From the NCBI GenBank assembly GCA_022925895.1, contig JAKSYS010000413.1:1-54840 (forward strand): 54,840 bases of DNA. Reading direction: 5' to 3'. Positions within the stretch are counted from its first letter, which is position 1. Each line of letters begins with the position of its first letter. The translations under genes and the position numbers were made by a program. The notes under the pieces are model-generated. The model had not been told where the DNA came from. It made no database searches and saw nothing but the letters and a program-made list of their open reading frames with translations. Origin of the DNA: Fragilaria crotonensis (taxonomy: Eukaryota > Bacillariophyta > Fragilariophyceae > Fragilariales > Fragilariaceae). Of this stretch, positions 11,170 to 22,859 are shown piece after piece.

Positions 11170-12041
11170 GCCTCATTGCCGATGACCAAAAAGGCATGGA
11201 CTGCAAAGGGAAATTCAACAGGACACAAAGTCCCTTTGTTTCCTGAGGTTTTGGTCTAAAAGCTGCCATGCTTGTGTGGACATACCTTGAGCTGTCCCCA
11301 ACAGCAAACCATTGCATGGTGACCCATGACACATGCGGCCTGTCATTGTAATGTGATTGAGACCAACCCACCATCAGATTGATTGCACTCAAACAACACG
11401 GTTGAAGGGACGCTTTTACTCCTCCTCGTGTCATTGGAGGGAAACCTTTTGGCAAAATTTGTGATTTTAATTATAAAGGAACTATGACCTGCCTTGATAT
11501 GTGGATATTGAACTGCCATCCACCCCAAAAGGTAGCCATTTGGTAAGGTATGGATACCACAGCAGGAGTACCAGACATACTGATTACACAGCCATACCAC
11601 CCATCATTTGGATTATAGTTCAACAATTCCTCCTGACCGGGGATCTGCGGAAACTCTTCTCAAAGCGGTGAGAATAACCGTATTATGCCATTGAACAACA
11701 AAAGGTTTTTGAGCATTCCAAAAAAGTCAGACTCGCGTTTGTGACCTTGGCTTGCGTGTTTCCGAAACCATCTTATGAACGAAGAATGTTGAAAGGACTT
11801 TCACCTGAAGATGACGTTGTTTTCTACTAAAGTCATTGAAGAAGCCGTTCACATAAAAGTCTGATCTGGTACAGTTGCACTGAACCAATGTTCTCTCAGA
11901 CCCGAAGGCACAGGAGTCTCCAACCCAACCTTTATTCCCAGCCATGAAAAGGTTGGGAGATCATGGCCAAGATCACCGGAGATCAATCCTGCTGGACTTA
12001 CGTCACCCCCCCCCCCAACGCGAAGGACATGCGACAGTCAA

Positions 12042-12370
12042 ATGGCCTTTGAATGGTTGTATAGAGACTTCATTGGCGCCAATAAGGCCTCAATGGCTGA
12101 AGACAAGCATAAAATGACCATTTATGACACCGGTGAGCAACAATGTTTGGATTTTGAGAAATACTTTAATGTACACAAGTCCCAACATTTGATCATGGAA
12201 GGACTAGATGAGCACCATTTTACAGGTATTGACCTGCGCTCTAAAATCCGTTACTCCTCAATGGTATAAGACAGATAAGTTTGACTCGGTCAAAACTCCA
12301 AAACAATTATGATGCTTGCATAACGCTATTAGCATTTCATTAAAGAGACATGTAAGCCAAAGACGCCTCC
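12042..12370 (+). pseudogene. Copia-II gag fragment
   Basis: The 75 codons at 12042-12269 include DFEKYFNVHKSQHLIMEGL and TGIDLRSKIRYSSM, which resemble the helical Gag core of diatom copia elements (a KKY..AH...I.GL..HG..GID...KVR pattern known to me from the family). Stops follow at once, but HFIKETCKPK near 12340 fits the next conserved piece. No RNA-binding motif is left. Confidence 0.55.
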
Positions 12371-12835
12371 AACTGAGGGCATTTTGGAAGTGAATACAAC
12401 ACCAGTGGGACCAAGTAAACGTTCGAGACCATCAAAGACCGCTATTATACCAAAGTAGAATATGATGCCCTATCGGCTGATACCAAGAGAAGTTTGCTGT
12501 GAAACGCCTCAATCGCGGGTACAGGCCCGGCGCCAAAGACAGTCAAGTCAAAATTCACAAAAACAAAAGATCCCAAGGCAAAGGATTCAAACGCCTAGGT
12601 TATTAATAACAAGCCAGAAGGCTGTGAAGCGCAGCATCTCCCAGCTCACAAAGCAAAGGCTGCTGACGACTAATTATTAGGCCTATGCAGCCAAACCTCA
12701 TCCGAGGCAAAGGCCAAGAAGGTCACCTCAAGTAAGTCTCCAAATAGTTCCAATTCATCCGTAAAAATTGACCAAAGAAGGTCAGCAAGTGGCAGCAATG
12801 CAATCGCCCTACCTTGTTGATTCTTAGAACGTTGG

Positions 12836-13090
12836 TTCAATCAACATCAAAGTTGTTGAAACCAGCAGAAAGGACCTCAATTCTCATGCCAACCGATGCA
12901 CCATAGGTTCTAATGCCAAAGTAACCCAAAATTTTGATTTCCCAATCAACGTCTCCCGATGCTACCTGAATGGTCCGATCAATTGCATTCTTTGCGCTGT
13001 CTCGGCTGCTCCTGCATATGATGACACCTTGATCGGCAAGAGCGTCATCCTCCTGCCTGATAGTTGGCAGTAGTACACCAAGCAATTTGA
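12836..13090 (+). pseudogene. Copia-II protease remnant
   Basis: One frame reads SRKDLNSHANRCTIGSNA, then FDFPINVSRCYLNGPI and CAVSAAPAYDDTLIGKSVIL. This matches the copia protease type whose active site normally reads ELDSHADTCVVG; here LDSHAD has become LNSHAN, so the catalytic Asp is lost. The match ends in a stop near 13070. Confidence 0.65.
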
Positions 13091-13577
13091 TCCAAGACCT
13101 CGCCCGTACTCGTAGTAATCCCGACTGATGACTCGACAATCAGGATGTCATTCCGTTTACGCTCCAAGAGGTGTGGTCTCTTTGTTTCAAACCGCCGTGG
13201 AAGAATTCGAATCACCACTACTACATTACCTTCTCCAGTGAGGAAGCTCCTAGTACGATCCATATGACGACACCCAAATGACTGAACATGAAGGTGCTCT
13301 TGCCAAACAGTGTTACTAGAAGCAGACGACAACAGAGGGTCCTTGCCGCAAATCTGAATCCTGTTGCCATCGATGGGACTCACTTATCACACAACAAATA
13401 TTGATCGTCCATGGACAATGTGATGCTCTTTGCAATGATGCGAGCAAATGTCTCGACAATCCGCTCGCCGACAACAGCTGGCTTGCATTCAACCCTGCAG
13501 GTCCTCATGACCAACTGTGGAATCGACACTAAGACCTCCAAGGATGGTCAAACAATGACCTAAAGGGCACCTGTTCT

Positions 13578-14240
13578 GTGCTCCACCCGATGCTGTCTCC
13601 TCGCCGTTTTCGCATGAACGATAAAGCTACGTTACCGACGGCTCCTATTCGATTGCTTCACCGACACTTTATTGTCGAACACCACATCCAGGTAATAAAA
13701 CAGGTGTGCACATTTATTTGCCGTGCCGGACTCCCAATGGGGGACACCATGATGAACGCTAAGGTCCGTGAACGAAAGCGTCAAAATGATGGGACCCTTG
13801 TTGGTACTAAGGCCCATTCCAACAACCCAATCCTCAACAATCGGACGTTAGAGGTGGAGTGCATGGTGGATGGCCAGAAAGCGGAACTAGCGGCGAACGT
13901 AATTGCACAAACATGTTTGCCCAATGCAACAGTGAGGGCAACCAATATTTGCTCCTTGCTGGAATAATTGACCACAGAATGGACAATTCTGCAGTTGAAA
14001 TTAAGGATTTTTCTATCCAACAGCACAGGTTGAACCTGCAACCACGGAGAACCACAAAATGATGAAGCTTGTGTGTTGAATGGAAGGACAGAAGTACCTC
14101 TTGGGAACACCTCGCAAACCTTAAAGAATCAAATCCTGTTGGCATTGCAGACTCACCCAATGAAGTCTTGTCTGCAACAGTAGGCAGCTTGTCCTGTCCA
14201 GCAATCACAGCACGCTTCTTCCTAAGTATTGGAAGTGAAT
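13578..14240 (+). pseudogene. Copia-II linker ahead of RT
   Basis: The frame at 13578-13967 contains KAHSNNPILNNRTLEVECMV and AELAANVIAQTC, and a second frame continues LLLAGIIDHRMDNSAVEIKD. After two stops, SLCVEWKDRSTSWEHLANLK (about 14068-14127) follows, the chromodomain-like 'VEWKDGSTSWE' segment found just before RT in one copia lineage. Similarity fades near 14230. RT should come next but does not; see 22860-23640. Confidence 0.65.
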
Positions 14241-14960
14241 CATGCTGAGATGAATAAGAATTCAAATAGAGGACGCTAGAGCAAGCCCCCCTTGCAGCAC
14301 ATTCTTGATATTTGGATGAATGTTGTTGGGATTGGTTGGGAAGACTTGTGCATGGTGGTACTGTAATGAGCTGCACACACTGCATTCTGAGCAATGCCAG
14401 TTGAAAGCATCTTCAAAGATTTTCTTCAACCATGACAGACAAACAATGACATTGTTGCTGTTTGCTACTATTAACAGAAGAGTGGAATGATGATAGCAGA
14501 ACACAATTTTGTAAATGTGTGAGAAAATAAACAGGGGAAAAACAGAGGACTGAAACAAGGGTCCCAAATGAGTTAGCTTGCTTACGGAGATGCACAACAA
14601 ACATTTATTGAGAGATCCAATTAATGATGACAACATAGGAATCATGGAAATTGGCAATGTAGTATTCTTTGCAAACTGAATCTCTGCACACCACACATGA
14701 TGTGAATTACTCTGAACATTTGCCAAAATTGATGCCGGCCTGGTTGCACACATTAGTAGTTTGAAAATAAAACTTCTTGTAGTGTCTGTTGCCATGCTTA
14801 AATGCACATTCTTGTCACACTTCATTTCTGATGCTGCTTTGCTGCTCATGATTGTACCTGACTGTCATTGCATCAGTGGCTGTTGTTGCTCATTGTGTCA
14901 GTGTTGCCTGCTGGGACAAGCTGACAATCTTCTTGACAAACAACCACCACCGCAATGATG
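14241..14960. other. No recognisable gene
   Basis: The largest open frame (14262-14849, -) has no recognisable motif. It is probably spurious AT-rich sequence at the edge of the repeat block. Confidence 0.4.
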
Positions 14961-15210
14961 TAATAGCAACTTCCTGCCATACATCAGGAAGTGGTTGTTG
15001 TGCTTGCCATTGTGGAGCTAACCAGTGACAAATGGGACAAACTGCCAGCAATGGTGGATAACCACTTCCTGTCATACACCAGGAAGTGGTGGTTACCCTT
15101 TGCAACAATTGTGGTGCAGAGGAGTTGTTGTTTGGGGCAATCTGCCAGCAATGCTGCAATGGCCACTTTCTGTCATACATCAGGAAGTGGTGGTTGTGCT
15201 TGCAATTGTG
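14961..15210. repeat. Three tandem ~100-bp units, each centred on a hairpin
   Basis: Units are spaced about 95 and 101 bp apart. Each carries an inverted repeat: ACTTCCTG/CAGGAAGT at 14969-14992, ACCACTTCCTG/CAGGAAGTGGT at 15061-15090 (11-bp arms, 8-base loop), and CCACTTTCTG/CAGGAAGTGG at 15163-15190 (one G-T mismatch). The flanking sequence (gtgcttgc, attgtgg, ctgccagcaatg) repeats as well. The loop tcataca(c/t) is conserved. Confidence 0.8.
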
Positions 15211-15917
15211 GTACTGAATTGTGACATATTAGGACATATTCAAACATTGCTTGTATCCCTAAAACGAGGAGGATTTTCTTTGTGCAGTTTCCTTGCCTAC
15301 TAGCATACTGAAAAACTGGTGATAGCATGTCAAAGCATGCTCTTGATATCAGGGTGCGGAATGACAACTTCAGCACCATCCCATTTGCCACCAATGACTG
15401 TGTTTCCCACAAAATAAATTGCAATATGGTCGCTGCGCTGCATGAAATTGGGCGTTTATGTTTCCTGGATGTCCTAAGCACAATCCCTGAGCATGGAGTA
15501 GAACCAGGATTGGAGCCTGTAGTCTGTAGTACCAATGGATGGAACTCATGGGCAACGAGTTGGCTACACCACCGACATGAGTGTCAATTGAAATCCATCC
15601 CATTTTGACATCCATGAAGCATCAAGGGCTTTGCTGTGTGGATTGAGGAAAATCCGCCCTGGGATCCAACTGGTGTTTGTGATGCCCAGCAATGTGCAGG
15701 TTAAGTGTCCTGACAGATAACAATTTTTGGTCTTGGGTTTGCCTCAGCCATAGGGCAGCAATAAGCTGCTGGGATTGCATACTAAAGCATTGCATCACTG
15801 CACCCCTATCTCCATCATGCCTAATGGTCCGATGGTGAGAGGTTGGGAAAACTGACTGAACTATCAAACCAATCCCTTTGGAACCTTAACCTCTTCAGAC
15901 AAGCAGAACATTTTATT
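15211..15917. other. No recognisable gene
   Basis: Short open frames on both strands carry no motif I recognise, and there is no obvious repeat. Confidence 0.35.
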
Positions 15918-16280
15918 TGCAAAAACACCTTTTATCTTTCACCAACATGTGCAACTACACTCATTATCCTTCACCATATTTGCAAGAATGCTTGTTATCT
16001 TTCACCATATTTGCAGAAAATAGTTTTTATCTTTCATTGTACCATACTATTTGCAAAATACTCATTATCTTTCACCTTATTTGGAAAAACACTTGTTATC
16101 TTTCACCATATTTGGAAAAACACTTGTTATCTTTCACCATATTTGGAAAAACACTTGTTATCTTTCACCAACATTTGCAAAAACACTCATGATCTTTCAC
16201 CAACATTTGCAAATGCACTCGTTATCTTTGCAAAAACAGTTCTAGTCTTTCACCATATTCACAGAAACACTTGTTATCTG
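15918..16280. repeat. Minisatellite, ~31-bp unit, about 12 copies
   Basis: The core unit combines atttggaaaaacacttgtta with tctttcaccat. Copies at 16078-16170 are nearly identical, and those towards either edge are more divergent. Because 31 is not a multiple of three, the same peptide pattern (LLSFTI, YLSPYLEKH) appears in all three frames. That makes the overlapping open frames artefacts of the repeat. Confidence 0.9.
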
Positions 16281-16680
16281 CCCACTCTAACATGATGATA
16301 CACCATGCAATGGTAGGATCCCTTGTCTCTTAAGGACTTAAGATGCTTATCAACTGTACTTGGTTCAGATTTCAGGTCACAAATTTCCTTTCCATGTTAC
16401 ACCAGCGCATGCCCATATCGGGAAAAGTGTATGCTCCTGCCCACCTCATCACTTGCCTTTCCGCATCCAACAGACACAAGAATGTCCTTCTTGGCAGCAC
16501 ATATATGGTGGGTTGGAATCGCAAACTCAGGGTTTGTTCTTTTTGGGTGGTGTGCATGATGAGCACATCCTGAACCATCGACAAGGTAAAATCCAATGTC
16601 ATGGACGCAGATGTTGAAGCAGAAAGGACATCCTAGTGCAGTGCACGTGTCATCTGTATCTTGTTTGGAGGCTGAACTTT
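16281..16680. other. No recognisable gene
   Basis: Several overlapping short open frames exist (16323-16617) on both strands, none with a recognisable domain or splice context. Confidence 0.35.
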
Positions 16681-16935
16681 CCCCATAATTCATCAAGAAT
16701 TGTTGCAATTAGAATGGCGGGTTTCATTCCTATAATTCTGTTTACTTGGACTGTGCTCCTCTTCTTCCATCATTGTCATCCTCCGTGTGTCATTTGGCTG
16801 GTTCCCTATAATTCATCAAGAATTATTGCAATCTGAATGGAGCGTTTCATTCCTATAATTCTGTTTACGTGGACTGTGCTCCTCTCTTTTTCCCCTTGAT
16901 TCATCATTGTCACCCTCCATATGTCATTTGGCTGG
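16681..16935. repeat. ~123-bp tandem duplication, two copies
   Basis: Copy 1 starts at 16681 (ccccataattcatcaagaat) and copy 2 at 16804. Both continue through ggacTGTGCTCCTCTcttt-like sequence to catttggctgg. They differ by several substitutions. Confidence 0.8.
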
Positions 16936-17023
16936 AAATCATCCATTAACTCTGCCGTCAGCACATGTCAGCTGCTGCTGTCGGAGGAGTTTAAAGTTGT
17001 CCACCTACTCAATAGTTATGTAC

Positions 17024-17116
17024 AGATGGGATGTCCAGCTGATGTTAAATGAGTTCAAAGTTGCCCTCATCCTCAAAAGTTTTTTATGAAGAGATGGGAT
17101 GTCCAGCATGAAGGGT
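17024..17116. repeat. Short direct repeat (gagatgggatgtccagc)
   Basis: cagatgggatgtccagctga near 17022 recurs as gagatgggatgtccagcatg near 17090, about 67 bp on, with weak similarity between them (caaagttg). Confidence 0.6.
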
Positions 17117-17191
17117 GACAACGAAGCCTTAATATGTGTGGACCCATTGAGCAGATTGCCGCATGAATGGTCAAATAATTTAAATTTGTTG

Positions 17192-17582
17192 AAAGCGCCG
17201 AATCGACCCAAGCTAGCCGGGTCCAATCGAGTGTGTCCCTTTCCTTAACCGAGTATTGTTTGAGTAAATTCTGGCCATCATCAATTGTCATGCAGTGTAT
17301 CATATGTTAATTGAAAGCACCAAAGCGCGCCGAATCGGTCTGACATGGTCGGGTCGAATCGAGTGTGCCCCTTTCCTTCTCAACCGACGAGTGTTATAAG
17401 AGTCAATTCTGTCCGTCATCACTTGTCATGCAATGTAACATTTGTTGATTGAAATCATCAAAAAAGCGCCAAATCGGTTCGAGCTGGCCGGGACGAATCG
17501 AGTGTGCCACATTCCTGAACCCAGTGTTATTTGAGTGAATTCTGGCTGTTATCAATTGTCATGTACTGCAACATTTGTTGAA
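17192..17582. repeat. ~130-140-bp tandem repeat, three diverged copies
   Basis: Copies start at 17192, 17322 and 17463, each with aaagcgcc-like sequence, aatcggttcgagc, atcgagtgtg, a cct-ttcc-rich stretch, gaattctgg, tcaattgtcatg and acatttgttga. Divergence between copies is marked, so this is an old array. Confidence 0.8.
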
Positions 17583-19281
17583 ACTCTCTCTCGGACGGTC
17601 TATACGTAACTACGTAACTAGTCCTCCATCAAACTCCAGAGGGTTTGTGAGGGAACAATTCGTCAAATAAACTGTTCTCGTGTTCGGTAACTGAGGAGTC
17701 ATTTGTTGCTATTGGATATTCATTGCAAACCCACTATGCTTAGGCTTCAAGACACAAAAAGAGCCAATGATCGAATGAGTTCATATCTCAATGGCTTCGG
17801 AGGAGAATGAAAATCAAGCGATCAGTAGTTGATACCTCTCTTCTCTAATGAAAAGAATCCTTTCAAATTGGTGTCCTTCAGTATCCAAAATAACACGAAT
17901 TCATACGAGAACAAAGCGAACAGACAACTGGTGGAAATAACTGCTCCCGTATGCAAGGCACATCGATGATTTAAATTAAGCCCGATGAGAGGAGTTGAAT
18001 GATTATTTCACTCCGCCAAGTCCAAGGCATTCTTCTTAGACACGCACGTAGATTTCGAAAAATTCCCTGAGATGAATCGCCAAGCATTTTATGCTGTCGC
18101 GTTTACCTTCATGGCACTTTAAGGTAAGGATGCCAATGTCCATTGTAAATTGAGTCCGGTCAAGGAAAGTTATCAAGTTGGGTTGAAATAGACTTTCTTG
18201 AGGTTTCTGTATGAAGTCACGATATTTTGATGATGGAGTGTTAGAGCACAGGGAGGTTTTAACACTTCCTTCGTTAAAAGGAACTTGTGATTGCTTTCAA
18301 TTTTCATACGAGTTTTCTCCACTCTTCTGTGAAGTTAAAGAAGCGCCTACCGAATTTGGTTCAGTCTGGTGTGGCAGTCAGCAAAACCATTTCATTGACT
18401 TTTGCTGAACCTTCATGGTTCAGGTGATGTTTATTTCTCGACACAAAACAATGTTCATCAACTTGATGTAAGGTAAATAGTCATTACTCAATATCCCTCA
18501 TGAAATGGATGAGCTCCGTATTTGCTTTTACGGATGTCATGGAACCTTCTTATTTCTTCGTTATCAATTACTACTGAACGACTTGATATGTCAGTGCCCA
18601 TCTTGAGCCTCAATGGAATGATCGACGTATAAGAAATAATTGAGTTCTATTGGTTATTTTTTCAACCAAAACTGATAATGAGAAATGCTTCAAGTGGTGT
18701 ATTGACTTTACCAATTTGGTTATAGAGCTAATGTGGTTCCAACCGAAACTTCAATTTCGATTTTTAGCTGTGGTGTTTACTTGCTGCGTTGATCATGGGT
18801 CTTGTTGTCGTCCACGCACCACGTTAAGGGATAAGGGTTTTGATGACTTTGCATCAGCGAGTGGGCTTTTAAGAATGAACTACGTGGTTAGAATCCATTC
18901 AACCGACACATCTCTTTGAACACTCATCGAGGTAACCATGCGCAGCGGAATTTCTATCCAAGTTGCTATTTCAAAGGAATTTCTGTTTAAGTTGCTGTTT
19001 CAAACCTACGTCATTGTCAACAACAGATTTGAGCATTTTGCCATGTTAAGATAGTGCTCTTTTTCAATTGTGTTTGTCATTCACCGTGACACAAGTCATT
19101 TTTTCTAGCAGTTATCATTTTACAGTAGACTTAGAGGTACCGTTGATCAGCACTATGCTGCAACATTTTCTGGGCCATTAAGGTGAGTGATATCATGATC
19201 GGGTTGCACTCCCTGCTCTGATCGTCAAAATCATCGGCATGAAGCGGAGTGGTGGATCAAGAGAAAAAACCAGTTTGAATC
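17583..19281. other. No recognisable gene
   Basis: Two short open frames (18211-18408 and 18650-18919, +) show no motif. The stretch is AT-rich and carries no clear repeat. Confidence 0.4.
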
Positions 19282-19501
19282 GAGTTGATGTTTTCAATTG
19301 TATGGAGGAGCGCGGCAAAAAATCTGAATACCGATACTATGAGTTGGAGCACACATTTCTTGAGATGCGTTTGAGGGCGCGCGCCTTAATCGAGTTGATA
19401 TTTTTAGGATGTATTGAGGAGCGCGGCAAAAAAACTGAATACCGATGCTATGAGTTGGAGCACTTATTTCTTGAGATGCATTTGAGGGCGCGCGCCTTAA
19501 T
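19282..19501. repeat. 110-bp tandem duplication, two copies
   Basis: Copy 1 is 19282-19391 and copy 2 is 19392-19501. Both contain gaggagcgcggcaaaaaa, gaataccgat(a/g)ctatgag and end gggcgcgcgccttaat. They differ mainly in the first 25 bases. Confidence 0.88.
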
Positions 19502-19580
19502 TCTCGCCTCATGAGCGAGCATAGATAGGAGCGCAGAAACTGCGTGTGTAAAACGTGTCAGGTACTGTGACGTTGACGAG

Positions 19581-19700
19581 GTGAAGCTTTCTCGAGATCC
19601 CTCGAAAGTGCGCCTATCACAATCGGTGCTCTCTACAGATGTGAAGTTTTCTCGAGATCTATTGAAAGTGGCGCCTTCCAAAATCGGTGTCATCCACAGA
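19581..19700. repeat. 60-bp tandem duplication, two copies
   Basis: Copies begin at 19581 and 19641 with gtgaag(c/t)tttctcgagatc and share tgaaagtg, gcgcct and aatcggtg. Confidence 0.75.
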
Positions 19701-19799
19701 TGAAATGTTGTGATGCCCAGCATGCGTGCGCCAGAATCAATACTTAACAGTGTTCGTTCGATGATCAAAACTCGGAAGCCGTCCATATGGTGCGAATGG

Positions 19800-20151
19800 C
19801 CGTCATTGCTGTTGATGGCTTCATCGGATGGATGCAAAGAGGGTGTGTGTTTAGGTGCACAGCTTCTCTTGTTGGATACACTAAAGGAAGACGCAACATA
19901 CATGAAAATGGTTTCGTTGCTGTTGATGGCTTCAGAGGCAAAGAGAAAGAGGGCGGTGTGTGTTTAGGTGCACAGCTTCTCTTGTTGGACAAACAATACA
20001 CCAAAGGAAGGCGCAACATACATGAAAATGGTTTCATTACTGTTGATGGCCTCAGAGGCAAAGAGAAGGATGTGTGTTGAGGCACAGAGCAACTTCTCTT
20101 GTTGGACAAACAATCCCACAAAGGAAGACGCAGCATACACCAAAATGGTGA
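19800..20151. repeat. ~110-120-bp tandem array, three or more copies
   Basis: Units begin near 19806, 19917 and 20037 with tgctgttgatggcttcagag-like sequence. They continue through gcacagcttctcttgttgga to aaaggaagacgcaacataca. A shortened unit built from the last part continues into the next array. Confidence 0.8.
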
Positions 20152-20788
20152 AATGCAACTTCTGCTCATTGGACAAACAATCCCGCAAAGGAAGACGCAA
20201 CATACACCAAAATGGTGAAATGCAACATCTGCTCATTGGACAAACAAAGCAACAACTGATGAACTGATTTAATTCAAAAAAATGGTCTAAAAGGAGCTAA
20301 TAAGCGTAGTAATCGGTTGTTGTTTTGCCAATAATGTGCTGACAAGCTTATCTTCCAAATGCCACTTTTGCGGTGCAACTATGACAGCAACACCAGCAGG
20401 GTCAGAATGAAGGTGTGGATGTGGATGATGAGGTACTCTGTTATTTACTACTACAGCTGTACCTGGGATAATGCAACTTCTGCTCATTGGACAAACAATC
20501 CCGCAAAGGAAGACGCAACATACACCAAAATGGTGAAATGCAACTTCTGCTCATTGGACAAACAAAGCAACAACTGATGAACTGATTTAATTCAAAAAAA
20601 TGGTCTAAAAGGAGCTAATAAGCGTAGTAATCGGTTGTTGTTTTGCCAATAATGTGCTGACAAGCTTATCTTCCAAATGCCACTTTTGCGGTGCAACTAT
20701 GACAGCAACACCAGCAGGGTCAGAATGAAGGTGTGGATGTGGATGATGAGGTACTCTGTTATTTACTACTACAGCTGTACCTGGGATA
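20152..20788. repeat. 318-bp tandem duplication, nearly identical
   Basis: Copy 1 is 20152-20469 and copy 2 is 20470-20788. I find one clear difference (aacatctgc against aacttctgc). Each copy holds the short unit gctcattggacaaacaa twice. The near identity means a recent duplication, or a collapse or expansion in assembly. Confidence 0.9.
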
Positions 20789-21044
20789 AGCCTTTACCAG
20801 CATTTCATATGAAAAAGAGGAAACATTTGCTGATCCTCATTTTGTGAATTCCTCTTTACAGATATTCAGTAATGGGTCATTTCTCATTTCTAAAGTGGAG
20901 GTCTATTATTCTGTTATTCTTAACAATGAAGAAGATGATGCAATTCTTGATCATGCATTTGATCATGATGAAGTGGATGATGGTGAGGAGGACTTCTGCT
21001 ATGATGTCTCCCAGCAACCAAGTTCAAAGACACCTTTCATTGTC

Positions 21045-21150
21045 AACTTCTTGCTACATCGCATGGTATTGACCATTGTTTTGAAGGACACAGGACACAT
21101 CAATTCTTGCTACATCTCATGGTATTGAGTATTATTTTGAAAGGCACGTC
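21045..21150. repeat. ~55-bp tandem duplication
   Basis: cttgctacatc(g/t)catggtatt recurs at about 21051 and 21107, followed by a related ttttgaa segment. Confidence 0.65.
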
Positions 21151-22859
21151 AGCAGATAGTCTTCCATACTCCAGAAATGGCATTGCTTGGATAAAAGGAA
21201 TCTAGAAATAAATTTTAGGTGTGAGCATTGCTTTCTTATAATATATCTATGAAAAACCAAACGCAGATTTGAGATGCAAAACTCATTTATGATGAATCAG
21301 GCAAGGATCAGAATTGTAAGACTATAGTAACTAAGGCCAACAGGAGGAAAAATGGTTGCTGTGGAGCTGCTTGTTATTGATATGATCTTCTAGCAATGGG
21401 TGGAAGGCCTTCTTCAATGATTCATCCTGAAGTTTGCTTCCCATCTAATGAGAATAAAAGGAGCATCTTCAATTTGGTCATCATCATCACCATCATAATT
21501 ATAGCAGCAGCCAAAGCAATGATGACATCCTGCTGACACCCAATGCATTTGTTGTACCATCAGAGTCAATCAATTTACAAATGTTTGTTTGAATATCACT
21601 CTCTGTAAAGGATCCTTGGTTTCAACTCTTATGGGGGATGCTTAGATGTCATTCAAAACTATCAAGAGTCACACTGTAGCATGCACAGCACATCAACCAG
21701 ATTTGATCACAATTTCTGCACTGTGAAGCCAAACTCTACTGTTGAGAATCTGACCGCCATCAACCTTCAAGAATACCCAGGTGCACTCTTCATCCTTCCT
21801 GAGTGATTCAAGGGTTGAATTGAATGTCACTTTAATTGCAAGTATTTGTCAAGGGTGACACTATTATAGGCCACTGAAGGTAACAATTTCCACGGTGACA
21901 TTCACACCATGGATTGTCAATTATGAATCCAGAACTGCCATTCAATTATTGTCAAGTTTAAGTTGCCTACTTGCAGATACTCCCAACATTTGTAGAAGTT
22001 CATTTTTGAAAGCTTCAGGCTTGTAAACTCCAGCTCTCATCAGGATGCTGGTGCTCTCGTTGCCATTGGCATCATTGTCACCTTTCAACATCAGGTCAAG
22101 GAAGAATTGGCATTGAACAAATAAAATCCGATTCCTGAAAACTTAATACCGTTTTGGGCAGGTAACCATGAGCTGCTGTTAAATGTATAAGTAAATCAAT
22201 ATCCACCACAAGAGACTTGCCTTTCAGTCACAGAAAGTTGAAATATGCGGAAAAGCACTTCACAATGTTGTTCAGAGAGCAGAAAGATGAATTGCATTTC
22301 TACAAGACCATCCATGACAAGCATGCTGATCAGGCAGGTATATGTGATCATTGTCCTGTTGTTTGCGTAAAGATTGTGAAAGAAAAAGAAGACTTCCAAG
22401 AAAGACAATATTCTGCATACTGTCACTTTGCTTACCAAGGAACGTGCACGAAGCCCACAAACTTGACAAAGCAAGAAACTGCAATACCTAGTTGTGGCAC
22501 AATACTTCCATGAAACCAGACACATTAGTTGAACTACAATGATTTCTGTTTCATCCAGTTAGACACAGATGAGGGAATGCATGTCACTAACAATGATCAT
22601 CTTCACCAATGTGAACCAGGATCTTCAAAGGAAAGTGTGTTACGTGGCTGGGGTTCTTGCCATGTGCCCTTCCTCAAGAAATGATTGTTTTTTCAACTGC
22701 CATTGGGAGGAACATTCTTATTATCATTCTCAATCTGAATGCAAAACACCACCATAGCTCAATTGTTACAAGCAAGATTGGAAATGAATGTCTAAATGCA
22801 GGTGCCAATGAGCTTGGCTAAGTATTTATTCCAAATGCGGAAAGGAATCGGACGAAGTT
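21151..22859. other. No recognisable gene
   Basis: The best open frame (22217-22513, +) has a few Cys and His residues (CDHCPVVC) but no domain I can name. This stretch lies between Copia-II and its presumed RT remnant and may hold further decayed element sequence. Confidence 0.35.

Larger units (their letters stand above)
11156..14240 (+). mobile_element. Copia-II, decayed Ty1/copia fragment
   Basis: Scattered pieces occur in the correct copia order on the + strand: a primer-binding-site-like 14-mer, a Gag core (about 12040-12370), an aspartic protease (about 12835-13090) and the linker ahead of RT (about 13780-14220). Stops and frame changes separate them, and no integrase core or LTR pair is visible. 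The linker KAHSNNPILNNRTLEVEC...ANVIAQTC and the later LLLAGIIDHRMDNSAVEI align with the Copia-I linker, so the two belong to related lineages. Confidence 0.72.

Noticed and set aside
14262-14849. 195-codon minus-strand frame
   Set aside because: No motif; it overlaps the + strand Copia-II remains at its edge.
15918-16280. CRISPR-like array
   Set aside because: There are no unique spacers between repeats; it is a head-to-tail minisatellite in a eukaryotic genome.
15843-16295. 150-codon open frame with repeated LLSF/YLSP motifs
   Set aside because: It is an artefact of the 31-bp minisatellite; all three frames give the same look.
19764-20267. Long repeat-encoded frames on both strands
   Set aside because: They arise from the ~115-bp tandem array, with equal coding look on both strands.
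22217-22513. 98-codon frame with CDHCPVVC, possible small zinc protein
   Set aside because: The spacing does not fit a known zinc finger, and the opposite strand is open as well.
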